From Pseudoips prasinana (lineage: Eukaryota > Arthropoda > Insecta > Lepidoptera > Nolidae): DNA of 64,000 nucleotides. Both the position numbers and the translations under genes were made by a program. Every line of letters begins with the position of its first letter. Positions within the stretch are counted from its first letter, which is position 1. Where the stretch lies: the NCBI GenBank assembly GCA_951640165.1, contig OX621257.1, forward strand, positions 14,953,201 to 15,017,200, read 5' to 3'. Of the stretch, positions 31,340 to 41,844 are shown piece by piece. The notes beneath the pieces are model-generated. The model had not been told where the DNA came from and did no database searches. It saw only the letters and a program-made list of their open reading frames with translations.

Positions 31340-31600
31340 GCATATTCATCCGTTGTCTAGTATCCATACCGCGCCGACGCGCTAATGTATACGGCATAGA
31401 AGCGCACCTGATGCGGGGACAGCTCTGATGGTGTGGACATGTCTCCCCAATGGATGTAAGGGCAAAATCTTCATTTCTGAACTCCAGAACGAGAGGCGGA
31501 AATAGGGCGGCCTGTTGTTACGATTCAAGGATGTCTAGAAAAGACACACGATTCTACCTATGTTCACAGATGAATAAATGAATATGAATGTGAGTCATAT
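31340..31600 (+). pseudogene. LINE ORF2 C-terminus remnant
   Basis: Coding text reads RRANVYGIEAHLM, LWWCGHVSPMDVRAKSSFLN, then GGNRAACCYDSRMSRKDTRF. LINE proteins often end with 'LRWxGHVxRM', 'xLNGxRxxGRPxxRYKDxxK'. The frame is broken relative to copy 2 (36395-36655). Confidence 0.65.
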
Positions 31601-31674
31601 TTTATATCGTTCCGAAACAGGATTTGACACTTACATATTATCTGTGGTTGAAAACGCTACCACTAGACTAATAA

Positions 31675-32040
31675 TAATAATGTCCTCCTAGCCAAATTTT
31701 GGCCACGGCGTCCAGTCTCAACAGAGATTAGCCATCTGCGCGGGACATATTATAGTGTTCCAGTGTGTGCGCAAACATAGGAGCACTTTCTATTCCATCA
31801 CTCTCATGATCCGATGGGACGCCTACCGACACGACCGGAAAGAGGTCAGGTACAAGACCGACTTTACGTGCTCTCCGAGGCACGGGGGTCTAATACCGCC
31901 AACTCCCAGACTTCGGGCTCATGCTGAGAAATTTTTCTTTTTACGGAAAAGGCCCACTGTTGCCCCGTCCCGGGTTTGAACCCGGGACCTCATTCTCTGC
32001 GGGTGAATACGCTACCGCTAGACCAACGAGGCACTAGACT
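31675..32040 (-). repeat. SINE-H, near-complete, with upstream dimer remnant
   Basis: The head on the minus strand is GCCTCGTTGGTCTAGCGGTA with B box CCCGGGTTCAAACCCGGG. The body ends at (AAT)n near 31675. Just left, TTGAAAACGCTACCACTAGA is the head of another H copy, so two units were joined head-to-tail. Confidence 0.9.
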
Positions 32041-32484
32041 GACAATAGTTTATTGTATGTCACCAACTTCAGGCAATAAGAATAAGATTCGAAGTTTCAT
32101 TGCAAGCCATTGCCAGACTGTTCCCTCACAGCTCAAAGCTGACGACTAAATGTCGAGTGTATGCACTAAAGCTTAATGGGGCACTGACAATTGTTCACGA
32201 ACGTTACATTCACAAGTAAAAGGTTATACAAAATTTTCAGGAAACTGCCACTAAAACAAATAACTCGTCTTTTCTTTTAAACTGATGGTACACATGGCGA
32301 CACTTCAAGCTATACATTTCCAGTACAAGCTGATATCGCGTTGTATAGGATTTCCGTACAATAATGTTGGAATACGTTTGCGGATTCATAGATAACTGCA
32401 AGGTCTTTATTACGTGGGTAGTAAAGTCCAATGTTTGTAGAGAAAGTGTATACATTGACGTGGTGTGTGTATACTAAAGTTGAC

Positions 32485-32860
32485 TGCCTCGTTGGTCTTG
32501 CGGTAGCGTATTCACCCGAGAACGAGGTCCTGCATTCAAATCCTGGGTCGGGCTAAAATTGATTTTGGGACTTTTCTGTAAAAAGAAAAATCTCTCGGTA
32601 TCAGCCTTAAGTCTGGGTGTGGCGGGATTATACCCCCGTGCCTCGGAGAGCACTTAAAGCCGTCGGTCCGGTACCTGACCTCGTTCCGCTCGTGTCGCTA
32701 GGCGTCCCATCGGATCATGAGAGTGATAGAATAGAAAGTGCTACTGTGTTTGCGCACACACTTGTGCACTATAATATGTCCCGCGCAGATGGCTTATCTC
32801 TATTGAGACTGGGCGCTGTGGCTAAAGTTCGGCTAGAAGGACATTATACTAAAGTACCTT
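32485..32860 (+). repeat. SINE-H in inverted orientation to the previous copy
   Basis: The head is GCCTCGTTGGTCTTGCGGTA with B box GCATTCAAATCCTGGG. The body includes GTGCCTCGGAGAGCACTTAA and CCCATCGGATCATGAGAGTG. With 31675-32040 it forms an inverted pair around a 440-bp spacer. Confidence 0.9.
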
Positions 32861-33440
32861 TATAAAAGGCGAGACAGAGGCCTATTTCTGTCTCTTTTTT
32901 AGTGTGATGCAATTTCACAGGCCTGTAATTCGATAACGAATTGAAGGACAGATATAATATAATAATAATATCTAGGGACCATGTCACACAGATCATCCTA
33001 GCCGCTATTGTCGTCACATGAAGCTATTGTCGTCACATGAAGCAAATTATACAAAAATAAAAAAATATTTCACTCCATGAATGGGTACAGTAAAAATAAG
33101 GATTTGGATTACTAGTTTTACTTGAGAATCTGTATTTGAAGTCTATATTATAGTGTATTTAAATATATTTTACTCTGTCATCTTGTCTGACAGGTCCGTG
33201 ATATCAACATTGAATTTTTTCCTCAATTTAGACTTAACCATTGAGACAGATCGGCTGTTCAATTTCAAAACCTAGTAAGGGACACCACCATGGAAAAACG
33301 GGTTTTTGCATTTTGCTGCTTACTAGGCCATAAAGCATCGATTCATATGGCCATAAAATCGAAAATGACCTTAGTAATAGGATTTTGATTATTGAAAAAC
33401 CTAGCAAGTACACATCCGTTATTCAGCCAAACGCAAAATA

Positions 33441-33548
33441 CCATTTCAAAAACCTAGCAAATGACATTGACAATTTTTAAACCTAGCAAGGGATGTCCCT
33501 TGCTAGGTTTTTAAAGTTGTCGTGCGACTTGCTAGGTTTTTGAAATGG
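33441..33548. repeat. Subterminal near-palindrome of AACCTAGCAAG motifs
   Basis: Two 54-bp halves mirror each other around GGGATGTCCC, each with two AACCTAGCAA motifs. The terminal repeat carries the same motif, so these are plausible transposase-binding sites (inference). Confidence 0.8.
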
Positions 33549-33965
33549 TCAACGGCGGTTGAATTTCGCGCGCTAACGTCAGTAAGAGACAAACCGTCAT
33601 CGCATCCGCATCGTTCGTTTGTTTTTGTTAAATTTAAATAGTGAAACATGTCTAAAAAACAGTTTTATAGGTCAAAGTTAATGTTAAGGGCCCTAGAAAA
33701 TGCAGATCTGTAATTAAAATGTTTTCTCTGTAACTGTAACTTTGACAAAATATGGTAATAACCTCATAAATATCTAAGTGATTTGTTCAGAATTATAAGC
33801 TTTTTGTTGCGTGATTGTCTTTCTACATTTGTTTTATTCGGGATTTTCCATAGTTTTCTCGGGTAGTACAGTCCAAGATCAGAGTAGCAGCTGGTACAGT
33901 ACCTACTTTTATCTCACGAAACGACATGGTTGTGGTAACAGAGTGTACAAACACGCTAAAAATGT

Positions 33966-35113
33966 ATGCGTGTTGCGTCTCGAACGGCACTGAGAGGCTC
34001 TAGTACTTACGCACACCCATCTCAGCGTGTTTGTACACTTCCAACGTGTTCCAAAGAAGTGTACCGCCAGACCCTTAAACAGATGCATATTTCATTTAAA
34101 TTTCCTAAAGGAGACAAATGCTCTGACTGTGAATCATTTGAGCAGGAAATAGCAGAATGCGAAGATGGTAATGTGCCTGAAACATTGAAAGCCTCATATG
34201 AATGTCACAAAATCAAAGCTAATAAAGCCATTCAAAAATATCAGGAAGACGCTTCTAAGGAAAATACTAGTGTTCGATACTATTCTATGGATCAGCAAAA
34301 GGTGATGTTATTGCCCGATATGCCAAAAGTAAAGGATTCCTTCTTTTTGAGTCGACTCATATGCTTCAATTTAACATTTGCCCCCATTAAAAAAATGGCA
34401 CGCGTTAACAGCACTTGCGTACTTTGGCATGAAGCTTGGACAGGCAGAGATTTCTCGAGAAACAGCGAGACCTGCAGCATTTAGTAATTTGGTGCGATAA
34501 CTGTACGAGTCAGAATAAAAACTTGATTATGTACACTGCACTTGTGACCCTTGTCAATTCGGGTTTTTCCAGTATTGAAACCATAAATCTCAAATATTTA
34601 ACCAAAGGACATACCCACATGACTGCGGACGGTGTGCATGGTAATATAGAAACTCAAGTCAAGCGTCGAGAAGCCGTTTTCGATTACGGTGATTATAAAG
34701 ATGCAGTGCAAAGCTGCAGACAAAATCTTGACATTGTCGAAGTCCAGAAAAAATACCAGTGGACTAAGAAAAAAAGGACTCCGAGATGCAATAATTCGAA
34801 CGACATACTTAATACATTCACATTAAACTCGGTAGTGAATGTTAAATTTGTAAGCGGTAGTCGAAAAATGTTTTTCAAAGTGGATTTCGACGAGCCATAC
34901 ACAGAAATAGATTTCCTCGTAAAAAAATTCAATGTTGAGTTGCTGCCGGAAACTAATAACAGTCCAAGAGGCATAAAACAGAATAAAAAAGCTGGTATTC
35001 TGTCCAAACTTGTGCCCCTCATGCCTTCAAACCGAAGACAATTTTGGATAAATTTACCGGTTTGTAACTCATCCGAAGATTTAGTTTCAGGGGAGCAAAT
35101 GATTACAGACTAA
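33966..35113 (+). pseudogene. DUF7869-like transposase, frame-broken
   Basis: Two frames overlap: 33966-34484 and 34436-35113. The first carries FKFPKGDKCSDCESFEQEI, a CxxC-type motif typical of these insect proteins, then RYYSMDQQKVMLLPDMPKVK and LWHEAW. The second carries VIWCDNCTSQNKNLIMYTAL and TKGHTHMTADGVHGNIETQV, the conserved acidic positions expected of the catalytic core. It ends after about 150 residues of basic, non-core sequence. The switch lies at 34436-34484, where a stretch between LWHEAW and CDNC also looks shortened. The N-terminal part is incomplete; a possible start at 33648 (MSKKQFYRSKLM) stops after 21 codons, and the frame before residue 60 does not resemble the family. 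The protein is dead as encoded. The family name is from memory of the motif set, not a search. Confidence 0.75.
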
Positions 35114-35704
35114 TACGGTTTTTGTTTCTTGTTCACGTTTCATGAACATTAATTATATACTAAATCGTTCCTACTTTAAAACATAAATAAATGATTAATC
35201 AATGCAAAAATCATGAGTATCATTTAAAATTCGTACTTACTAGCTTTATTAAATGGTCATCGTGGCGATAGGTGAACTAATTCAACAATATTAAAATCCT
35301 AGTAACGGCACTTACTATGTTATGAAATTGTTAAACAGGTTTACTCTAAATTAAAAAAAACAATTTAATCTTTAGTAAGTGCTATAAAACGTGATCTATT
35401 ATTTATACGTAAAAATAGTTAAATTCTGTTTAAAGCCAAGTATATACCGCATCTTTTGATCTAACTCTCATCTCTGTAGGTCTTCTAGTCTCGGCGCGGC
35501 AGGGTCTCAAGGTGACCTACTCGTTTTTTGGCTCTCCTGTAAAATTTGTCCCGAGTCCCTTACTAGGTTTTGAAATTGTACAGCCGAGATGTAGTAAAAT
35601 ATATCTAAAACTATAAGTATTGATTATTAGTGTATAAAAATCCTTAAACAAACAATTTGACTATAACTTCAAGAAATTAGCTACCTATTTATCTAAACTC
35701 AACT

Positions 35705-36066
35705 CAAAAAAATTGTTTTCATTGTACCCATACATGTGGGGTGTCTATGTATAGGTCTTTCAAAATGATATTGAGATTGCTAACATAATTTTTTTCTAAA
35801 CTGAATAGTTTGCTAGAGAGACACTTCCAAAGTGGTAAAATGAGAGTCCCCCTCCCCTGTAACTTCCAAAATAAGAGAATGATAAAACTAAAAAAAATAT
35901 ATGATGTACATTACCATGAAAACTAACAACGAAAATTAGTTTGAACGAGATCTAGCAAGTAGTTTTTTTTAATACGTAATAAATCGTAAACAGCAATTTG
36001 CTTTCATTTAATCAACTGAATATGCTGCTACGGAACCCTTCATGGGGGAGTCCGACTCGCACTTTG
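35705..36066 (-). repeat. Repeat E, truncated copy between the duplications
   Basis: AATGAGAGTCCCCCTCCCC, AAATCGTAAACAGCAATTTG, TACGGAACCCTTCATGGGGG, AGTCCGACTCGCACTTTGCC. The far end (GGCTACGGAACCC) is missing. It fills exactly the gap between the two duplicated segments. Confidence 0.8.
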
Positions 36067-36069
36067 CCA

Positions 36070-36312
36070 GTTTTTTTTTATTTATTTTTTTGTGGTAAGG
36101 CAGGGGGAATGCCTACGCATGCCACCCGCAAAATGTGTCTACGGGTGGGTATGTCGGACTCGCACCGACTAAACCTAACCTGCCATGGACATCTCTTGGC
36201 GCCTGATGGGGGGCGCCCCGGGAACGCAGGTATGCTGCTCCGGTGCCCCTCTTTTGTGTCACCAGATATTTGGTAGTGAACCTGCCTTCTAATCCAAAGG
36301 TTGTGGTTCGAT
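36070..36312 (-). repeat. Repeat G
   Basis: As 31021-31310, with an extra GGGCGCCCCGGGAACGC segment that copy 1 lacks. Confidence 0.8.
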
Positions 36313-36394
36313 CCTCACACAAAACAATTATTTGGGTTCATGTCTAGATGTTTTCTGTGTCTCGTATGTATAATTTATCAAAAGAAAGTAAATA

Positions 36395-36655
36395 CGCATA
36401 TTCATCCGTTGCCTAGTATCCATACCGCGCCGACGCGCTAATGTATACGGCATAGAAGCGCACCTGATGCGGTGACGGCTTTGATGGTGTGGACATGTCT
36501 CTCCAATGGATGTAAAGGCAAAACGCATCTTCATTTCTGAACTCCAGAACGGCAGGCGGAAATAGGGCGGCCTGTTGTTACGATTCAAGGATGTCTAGAA
36601 AAGACACACGATTCTACCTATGTTCACAGATGAATAAATGAATTTGAATGTGAGT
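36395..36655 (+). pseudogene. LINE ORF2 C-terminus remnant
   Basis: Same as 31340-31600. Here the ending reads AEIGRPVVTIQGCLEKTHDS and THVHR-like text in one frame, closer to the expected 'GRPxxRYKDxLK'. Confidence 0.65.
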
Positions 36656-36704
36656 CATATCTTATATCGTTCCGACACAGGATTTGACACTAATTATCTG
36701 AGTT

Positions 36705-36800
36705 TAAATACGCTAAAAAGAAGTATGCAAAGATCGTGACAAATGGAAATCCGTAGTCTCTGCCTACCCCTCTGGGAAACAGTCGTGAGTCTATGTATGT
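36705..36800 (+). repeat. RTE-like LINE end inserted in copy 2
   Basis: About 90 bp, AAGATCGTGACAAATGGAAA, CCCTCTGGGAAACAGTCGTG, AGTCTATGTATGTG, lies between GAGTTTAAATACGCTA and TTAAAAACGCTACC. It is absent at the matching place in copy 1 (about 31645). Confidence 0.75.
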
Positions 36801-36827
36801 GTTAAAAACGCTACCACTAGACTAATA

Positions 36828-37175
36828 ATAATAATGTCCTCCTAGCCAAATTTCGGCCACGGCGGCCAGTCTCAACAGAGATTAGCCATCTGCGCGGGAC
36901 ATATTATAGTGCTCCAGTGTGTGCGCAAACATAGGAGCACTTTCTAATCCATCACTCTCATGATCCGATGGGACGCCTAGCGAAACGACCGGGAAGAGGT
37001 ACAAGACCGACGTTACGTGCTCTCCGAGGCACGGGGTATATATAATACGGCCCACTCACAGACTTCGGGCTCATGCTGAAAAAAATTTCTTTTTACGGAA
37101 AAGTCCCACTTTTGAACCCGCGACCTCATTCTCTGCGGGTGAACACGCTACCGCTAGACCAACGAGGCACTAGAC
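36828..37175 (-). repeat. SINE-H, copy 2
   Basis: Equivalent of 31675-32040, with a shorter body and loss of the GTCCCGGG part around the B box. Confidence 0.88.
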
Positions 37176-37611
37176 TAACAATAGTTTATTGTATGTCACT
37201 AACTTCAGGCAATAAGAATAAGATTCGAAGTTTCATTGCATGCCATTGCCAGACTGTTCCCGCACAGCTCAAAGCTGACGACTAAATGTCGAGTGTATGC
37301 ACTAAAGTTTAATGGGGCACTGACAATTGTTCACGAACGTTACATTCACAAGTAAAAGGTTATACAAAATTTTCAGGAAACTGCCACTTAAACAAATAAC
37401 TCGTCTTTTCTTTTAAACTGATGGTACACACGGCTACACTTCAAGCTATACATTTCCAGTACAAGCTGATATCGCGTTGTTTGATTCCGTACAATAATGT
37501 TGGAATACGTTTGCGGATTCATAGATAACTACAAGGTCTTTATTACGTGGGTAGTAAAGTCCAATGTTTGTAGAGAAAGTGTATACATTGACGTGGTGTG
37601 TGTATACTAAA

Positions 37612-37990
37612 GTTGACTGCCTCGTTGGTATTGCGGTAACGTATTCACCCGAGAACGAGGTCCTGCATTCAAATCCCGGGTCGGGCTAAAATTGATTTTG
37701 GGACTTTTCTGTAAAAAGAAAAATCTCACGGTATCAGCCCGAAGTCTGGGTGTGGCGGGACTATACCCCCGTGTCTCGGAGAGCACGTAAAGCCGTCAGT
37801 CCGGTACCTGACCTCGTTCCGCTCGTGTTGCTAGGCTTCCCATCGGATCATGAGAGTGATACAATAGAAAGTGTTACTATGTTTGGGTACACACTTGTGC
37901 ACTATTATATGTCCCGCGCAGATGGCTTATCTCTATTGAGACTGGCCGCCGTGGCTGAAATTTGGCTAGGAGGACATTATTATTATTAGT
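37612..37990 (+). repeat. SINE-H, copy 2, inverted
   Basis: Equivalent of 32485-32860, with GGAGGACATTATTATTATTA at its end, which is lost in copy 1. Confidence 0.88.
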
Positions 37991-38564
37991 CTAGAGGTAG
38001 CGTTTTTAAACTCTGACATTATACTTAAGTTCCTTACTAGTTATACCTTTTATAAAAGGCAAGACAGAGGCCTATTTCTGTCTCTTTTTTAGTGTGACGC
38101 AATGTGACAAGCCTGTAATTCGATAACGAATTGAAGGACAGATAGAAAATTAACACAAACTTATATATTTAAGTTTATTTATTCAAAAGAAAGCTATTGT
38201 CGTCACATGAAGCAAATTATACAAAAATAAAAAAAATATTTCACTCCATGAATGGGTACAGTAAAAATAAGGATTTGGATTACTAGTTTTACTTGAGAAT
38301 CTGTATTTGAAGTCTATATTATAGTGTATTTAAATATATTTTACTCTGTCATCTTGTCTGACAGGTCCGTGATATCAACATTGAATTATTTCCTCAATTT
38401 ATACTTAACCATTGAGACAGATGTAGTAAAATATATCTAAAACTATAAGTATTGATAATTAGTCTATAAAAATCCTTAAACAAGCAATTTGACTATAACT
38501 TCAAGAAATTACCTACCTATTTATCTAAACCATTACTATCATATATTAAATTATAATTCCATAT

Positions 38565-38875
38565 GATCTATACATATAATAGGAAAGTAAAAACTGTACA
38601 TTGAATATTTTTTTTAAAGGATACTTGGGGCGTGATCTACATTCGATATCGAAGCCAAAAATATAGTTTTTAGAATTTTTGTCTGTTTGTCTGTATGTAT
38701 GTCCGGGGTAAACTCAAAAAGTACTGCGTGGATTTACTTCAAATTTTGCATGAATATTACTAAGTGGTCGGGTCAACATATAGGCTACATATTATCACGC
38801 TATCACCTACGGGGGAGGAGCTGTGATAATTTATAAAATGTTACTCGGGTAAAACCGCGGGGCACAGCTAGTCTA
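38565..38875 (+). repeat. Repeat D copy
   Basis: CTATACATATAATAGGAAAG, GTATGTCCGGGGTAAACTC, CACCTACGGGGGAGGAGCTG, AAAACCGCGGGGCACAGCTA. Confidence 0.88.
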
Positions 38876-39299
38876 ATATAAAATCACTTACACACATATC
38901 ACAATAGCCACCAAAATCTAAGGAGGGCAACCTTTTGGGTTCGAATATCGTCTCGAACCGTTAAACAACCTGTGAGTGATTCACTGGTATTACAAGATCA
39001 ATAAGGTACGCTAATCAATTTATGTACCTATGTATGTATGACTTGTATGTTTGTTTGCTAACTTCAATGTATATAAAAATATTGTCATCACACCACACAC
39101 AGGAGATCTTGATAAAATTCTGTACAAATAAGACGTAAAAATATTATTTGAACGCGAGGCCTATGTAAACACCTACTCTATGATGTAGGTAAAATTTTAA
39201 CGTCATAGTGATAATTTAATATTATTGAGATGATATTTATATGAAAGTACAAGGCTTCAATGGCACTGATATCACGTTTTTGGACGTAATATTATACAC
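38876..39299. other. Unassigned stretch
   Basis: Nothing recognised. Confidence 0.4.
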
Positions 39300-39345
39300 A
39301 TAGATAGATTAACTCTTTATTGTACACCAATATTAAAATCATACA
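39300..39345 (-). repeat. LINE 3' UTR scrap
   Basis: TAGATTAACTCTTTATTGTA, CACCAATATT, the AATAAA-bearing end seen at 15985. Confidence 0.55.
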
Positions 39346-39351
39346 GTACAG

Positions 39352-39597
39352 GAGCACTCACTTTTCACGCTGGAGGTCGTGGGTTCGATTCCCACCCGGG
39401 ACAGATATTTTGTGTGCATGAGCATGTGCGTTTGTTGTGAGTCTGGGTGTAACTTATCTATGTATAAGTATGTATTTAAAAAAGAAAAGTAGAATATGTT
39501 GTATATCAGTTATTTGGTTTCCATAGTACAAGCTCTGCTTAGTTTGGGATTTGATAACCGTGTGTAAATAATGTCCCAGGATATTAGATTATTATTA
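39352..39597 (+). repeat. SINE-A copy, plus strand
   Basis: The head is cut within the anticodon arm (CTCACTTTTCACGCTGGAGG), B box GTGGGTTCGATTCCCACC. The 3' part has GCTCTGCTTAGTTTGGGAT and AATGTCCCAGGATATT with an (ATT)n tail. Confidence 0.85.
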
Positions 39598-39639
39598 TTA
39601 TTGTTATATTCTGCATATTGTTTTAGATGTACAAGAAAT

Positions 39640-39643
39640 AGTT

Positions 39644-39674
<31 letters not shown>

Positions 39675-39790
39675 TTTATTTCACGCATTTAATAAATTTT
39701 TACAATTATTTTTACACGCCAAACTGCAATGCAGTTTGTAGGCGATACGCTCATACACTTAAACATCTTAACCTTACATTGCTACCTTTA
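39640..39790 (-). repeat. Poly(T)-led LINE-type 3' end
   Basis: A T-run of about 27 plus (ATTT)n, then CACGCATTTAATAAATTT and AACTGCAATGCAGTTTGTAG. On the minus strand this is a poly(A)-tailed 3' UTR. Confidence 0.55.
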
Positions 39791-39889
39791 TAACAATTCT
39801 GTAACTTAAATACTAATTTTTGTTTTATTTTTAGTGTACCCAAACATTTCTTTAATAATTCTTATCTATATCTATATCTAGTAGGTATA

Positions 39890-40025
39890 TGCTTCGGAGG
39901 GCACGTTAAGATGTCGGCCCCGGTTGGAGTCATTAGACAACAGTCGTATAGTCATGCCAGAGGCCTACTGGGCAGCTTGAATAACTCTGACAATAGGGTT
40001 ACCACTGCCTATACGATAAGTATTA
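39890..40025 (+). repeat. 5S-SINE, 5'-truncated
   Basis: Starts at GCTTCGGAGGGCACGTTAAG and keeps GTTGGAGTCATTAGACAACA, GAGGCCTACTGGGCAGCTTG and the CTATACGATAAG end; the 5S-like head is gone. Confidence 0.85.
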
Positions 40026-40049
40026 TCATATTTCTCTGAGTCTCTCTCT

Positions 40050-40196
40050 GAGTCTGAACTAGGTCGAAACCTGTACTAGAGAACTCCAGGCTCTCCGGAT
40101 TCTTTGTGGGGTGTATACACGTTCACAAATACACCCCACAAAGAATCCGGAGAGCCTGCAGTTCTGTAGTACAGGTTTCGACCAGGTTCAGACTCC
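40050..40196. repeat. Near-perfect palindrome, about 66-bp arms
   Basis: Left arm from GAGTCTGAACTAGGTCGAAA to CTTTGTGGGGTGTA, right arm its mirror with about four mismatches. The loop TACACGTTCACAAA is about 14 nt. No TA or longer target duplication is clear. Confidence 0.93.
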
Positions 40197-40593
40197 AGAC
40201 TTTCACAAGGATTATCTATTACTGTAAAAATTTGTAAAAAATTACTAATAGCTATACTTGTTGTTCCTTGTGAAACGTAAATAAATCATTTTTATTATTT
40301 TATTATTATTTAATATGTTCTTAAACTTTACATATTTATGTTTTCTCAGGTAGTTTATCAAATTTTATTGTATGTACCGATAGTTTTTTTGGATTTACCT
40401 ATACTTATACGGATTTATGTATGTGATATTCTCCAAGGAAAAAAAACATCAGCAAAATAAGCATAAATTTGAATTTAGTGTAGCAAAACGGTACAAAATA
40501 CAAAATTCTCCTTATATTTTTGTTGTAGTGGCGAGGCGATTCTCTTAACCAAGGTGCCACGCGTGCAGTCAATTGTGTGACCCATAATAGTCC

Positions 40594-40998
40594 AAGAGCT
40601 GGCACGCATTTTTGGGTAGGTATTTGAGGCAAGCTGAAAACTTGTCCTATAGCTCTTCAGACACACCCCAACACGGAACTGCAGACCTGGCTGGCGGGTA
40701 GCGGGTCTAAACCAACCCTTAAATTTCTGAACTTTTTTTTATCCAAAAAATGTATTTGGGGCATTCTGAAATTTTGATATATAGTTTAATGTTTATACAA
40801 TACATAAATAACATTCTGTCAAAATTTCAAGTTGCCTCAAATACATTTTTTTGATTTTTTTGCAAAATATTTTTGCACACGGTTATACCCGCTACGCGCC
40901 TGCCAGGTCTGCAGTTCCGTGTTGGGGTGTGTCTGAAGAGTTATAGGACAAGTTTTCAGCTTGCCTCAAATACCTACTCAAAAATGCGTGCCAGCTCT
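40594..40998. mobile_element. Foldback element, about 120-bp arms
   Basis: Left arm from GAGCTGGCACGCATTTTTGG to GGCGGGTAGCGGGT; right arm mirrors it, ending GCGTGCCAGCTC. The interior also has mirrored TGTATTTGGGGCATT and GCCTCAAATACA pieces around an AT-rich centre. There is no coding sequence. TA dinucleotides lie near both edges, so a TA duplication is possible but not clear. Confidence 0.8.
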
Positions 40999-40999
40999 C

Positions 41000-41430
41000 C
41001 TACTATAAGTTGTAAGTAGTTCTTAGTTTAGTTGTTTTTGTGTCCATGAATTGAGTCTTTGTTAAGTCTCCCGCAACACTTGGACTTAATTAAAAAATGT
41101 TAAATTAAATTCAGGGGACTTTAAAAATGAAATCTTTGATTTTTTTTTGTTTTCTAATGAAAAGGAATACGGAAAATCCTCGAGAGTCCTTTGATCAACT
41201 TCTGTCCTTTGTTATAACAAGATTATACCTACTTAATGTTTCATCACGTACATTTAGCGTTATTACAAATTAAAAAGAATTATTGCCTGAGAATTGTGTC
41301 GAAAATGATTAAATAAAATATATAATACATAGAACTCATTTAGAGATAGCTTCTTTTTTTGTCTGGTGACGTCTTTATATAACATGGTACTTCCTCCTTA
41401 TTTAGTCTAGCTGACCTGACAGTAATATTA
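41000..41430. other. Unassigned AT-rich stretch
   Basis: Nothing recognised. Confidence 0.4.
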
Positions 41431-41434
41431 TATA

Positions 41435-41569
41435 TACCTGGGACATTATTCACACACGCCCATCTGATCCCAACCTAAGCAGAACTTGTACTATGGAAAT
41501 CCGATAACTGATATACTACATACAATACTTTTCTCTTGTAAATACATACTTATATAGATAATATATCCA
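41435..41569 (-). repeat. SINE-A 3' part, first of a pair
   Basis: CTGGGACATTATTCACACAC, CCCAACCTAAGCAGAACTTG, then stops at TTATATAGATAATATA. Confidence 0.85.
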
Positions 41570-41571
41570 CC

Positions 41572-41800
41572 TCCTGGGACATTATTCACACACGGCCATC
41601 TGATGTCAAACTAAGCAAAGCTTGTACTTTGGAAACCAGATCTGATGTATTACATATAGTACATTTCTTTTGTAAATACATACTTGTATACATAAATATA
41701 CCAAGACTCAGGACAAACATACATGTTTATGCACACAAATATCTTGATAGGTATCGAACCCTCGACCTGCGGATTGAAAGGCAAGTATTAAACAACATGT
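41572..41800 (-). repeat. SINE-A, second of a pair, with head
   Basis: CTGGGACATTATTCACACAC again, then the body and a head on the minus strand with B box GGGTTCGATACC. The two units lie head-to-tail. Confidence 0.85.
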
Positions 41801-41844
41801 TACTGTACTAACGGTGTGTTTTATTAAGATTATTATATTAAAAT

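Larger units (their letters stand above)
33251..35587 (+). mobile_element. DNA transposon with DUF7869-like transposase, 2337 bp
   Basis: The left end (33251-33283) and the right end (35555-35587) form 33-bp inverted repeats differing at one base. They begin TCGGCTG and end ACCTAGTAAGGGAC. The paralogous empty site at about 38412-38428 reads GAGACAGATGTAG. The filled site reads GAGACAGA at the left and GATGTAG at the right. This allows either a 2-bp GA duplication (ends TCGGCTG) or a 4-bp AGAT duplication (ends CGGCTG). The 5' part repeats AACCTAGCAAG on both strands, including a 108-bp near-palindrome at 33441-33548. Superfamily not assigned; a 4-bp duplication would be compatible with groups such as Sola or Chapaev. 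Confidence 0.93.
31020..35699. repeat. Segmental duplication, copy 1 (with transposon insert)
   Basis: The text from the T-run at 31021 through 33250, resumed at 35588-35699, matches 36065-38528 in the same order: repeat G, LINE C-terminus, SINE-H (-), unique spacer, SINE-H (+), tail. Unique spacer text (CTTCAGGCAATAAGAATAAG, ATTGTTCACGAACGTTACAT) is nearly identical in both. Copy-specific events are a SINE-B scrap at about 32960-33003 and the 2337-bp transposon. Confidence 0.92.
36067..38528. repeat. Segmental duplication, copy 2 (empty target site)
   Basis: It matches copy 1 in order and orientation from the T-rich start to ATTTATCTAAAC. Copy-specific differences: an RTE-like LINE end at 36705-36800, a 60-bp stretch at 37993-38050 absent from copy 1, an A/T-rich stretch at 38150-38185 where copy 1 has a SINE-B scrap, and no DNA transposon. 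Confidence 0.92.
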
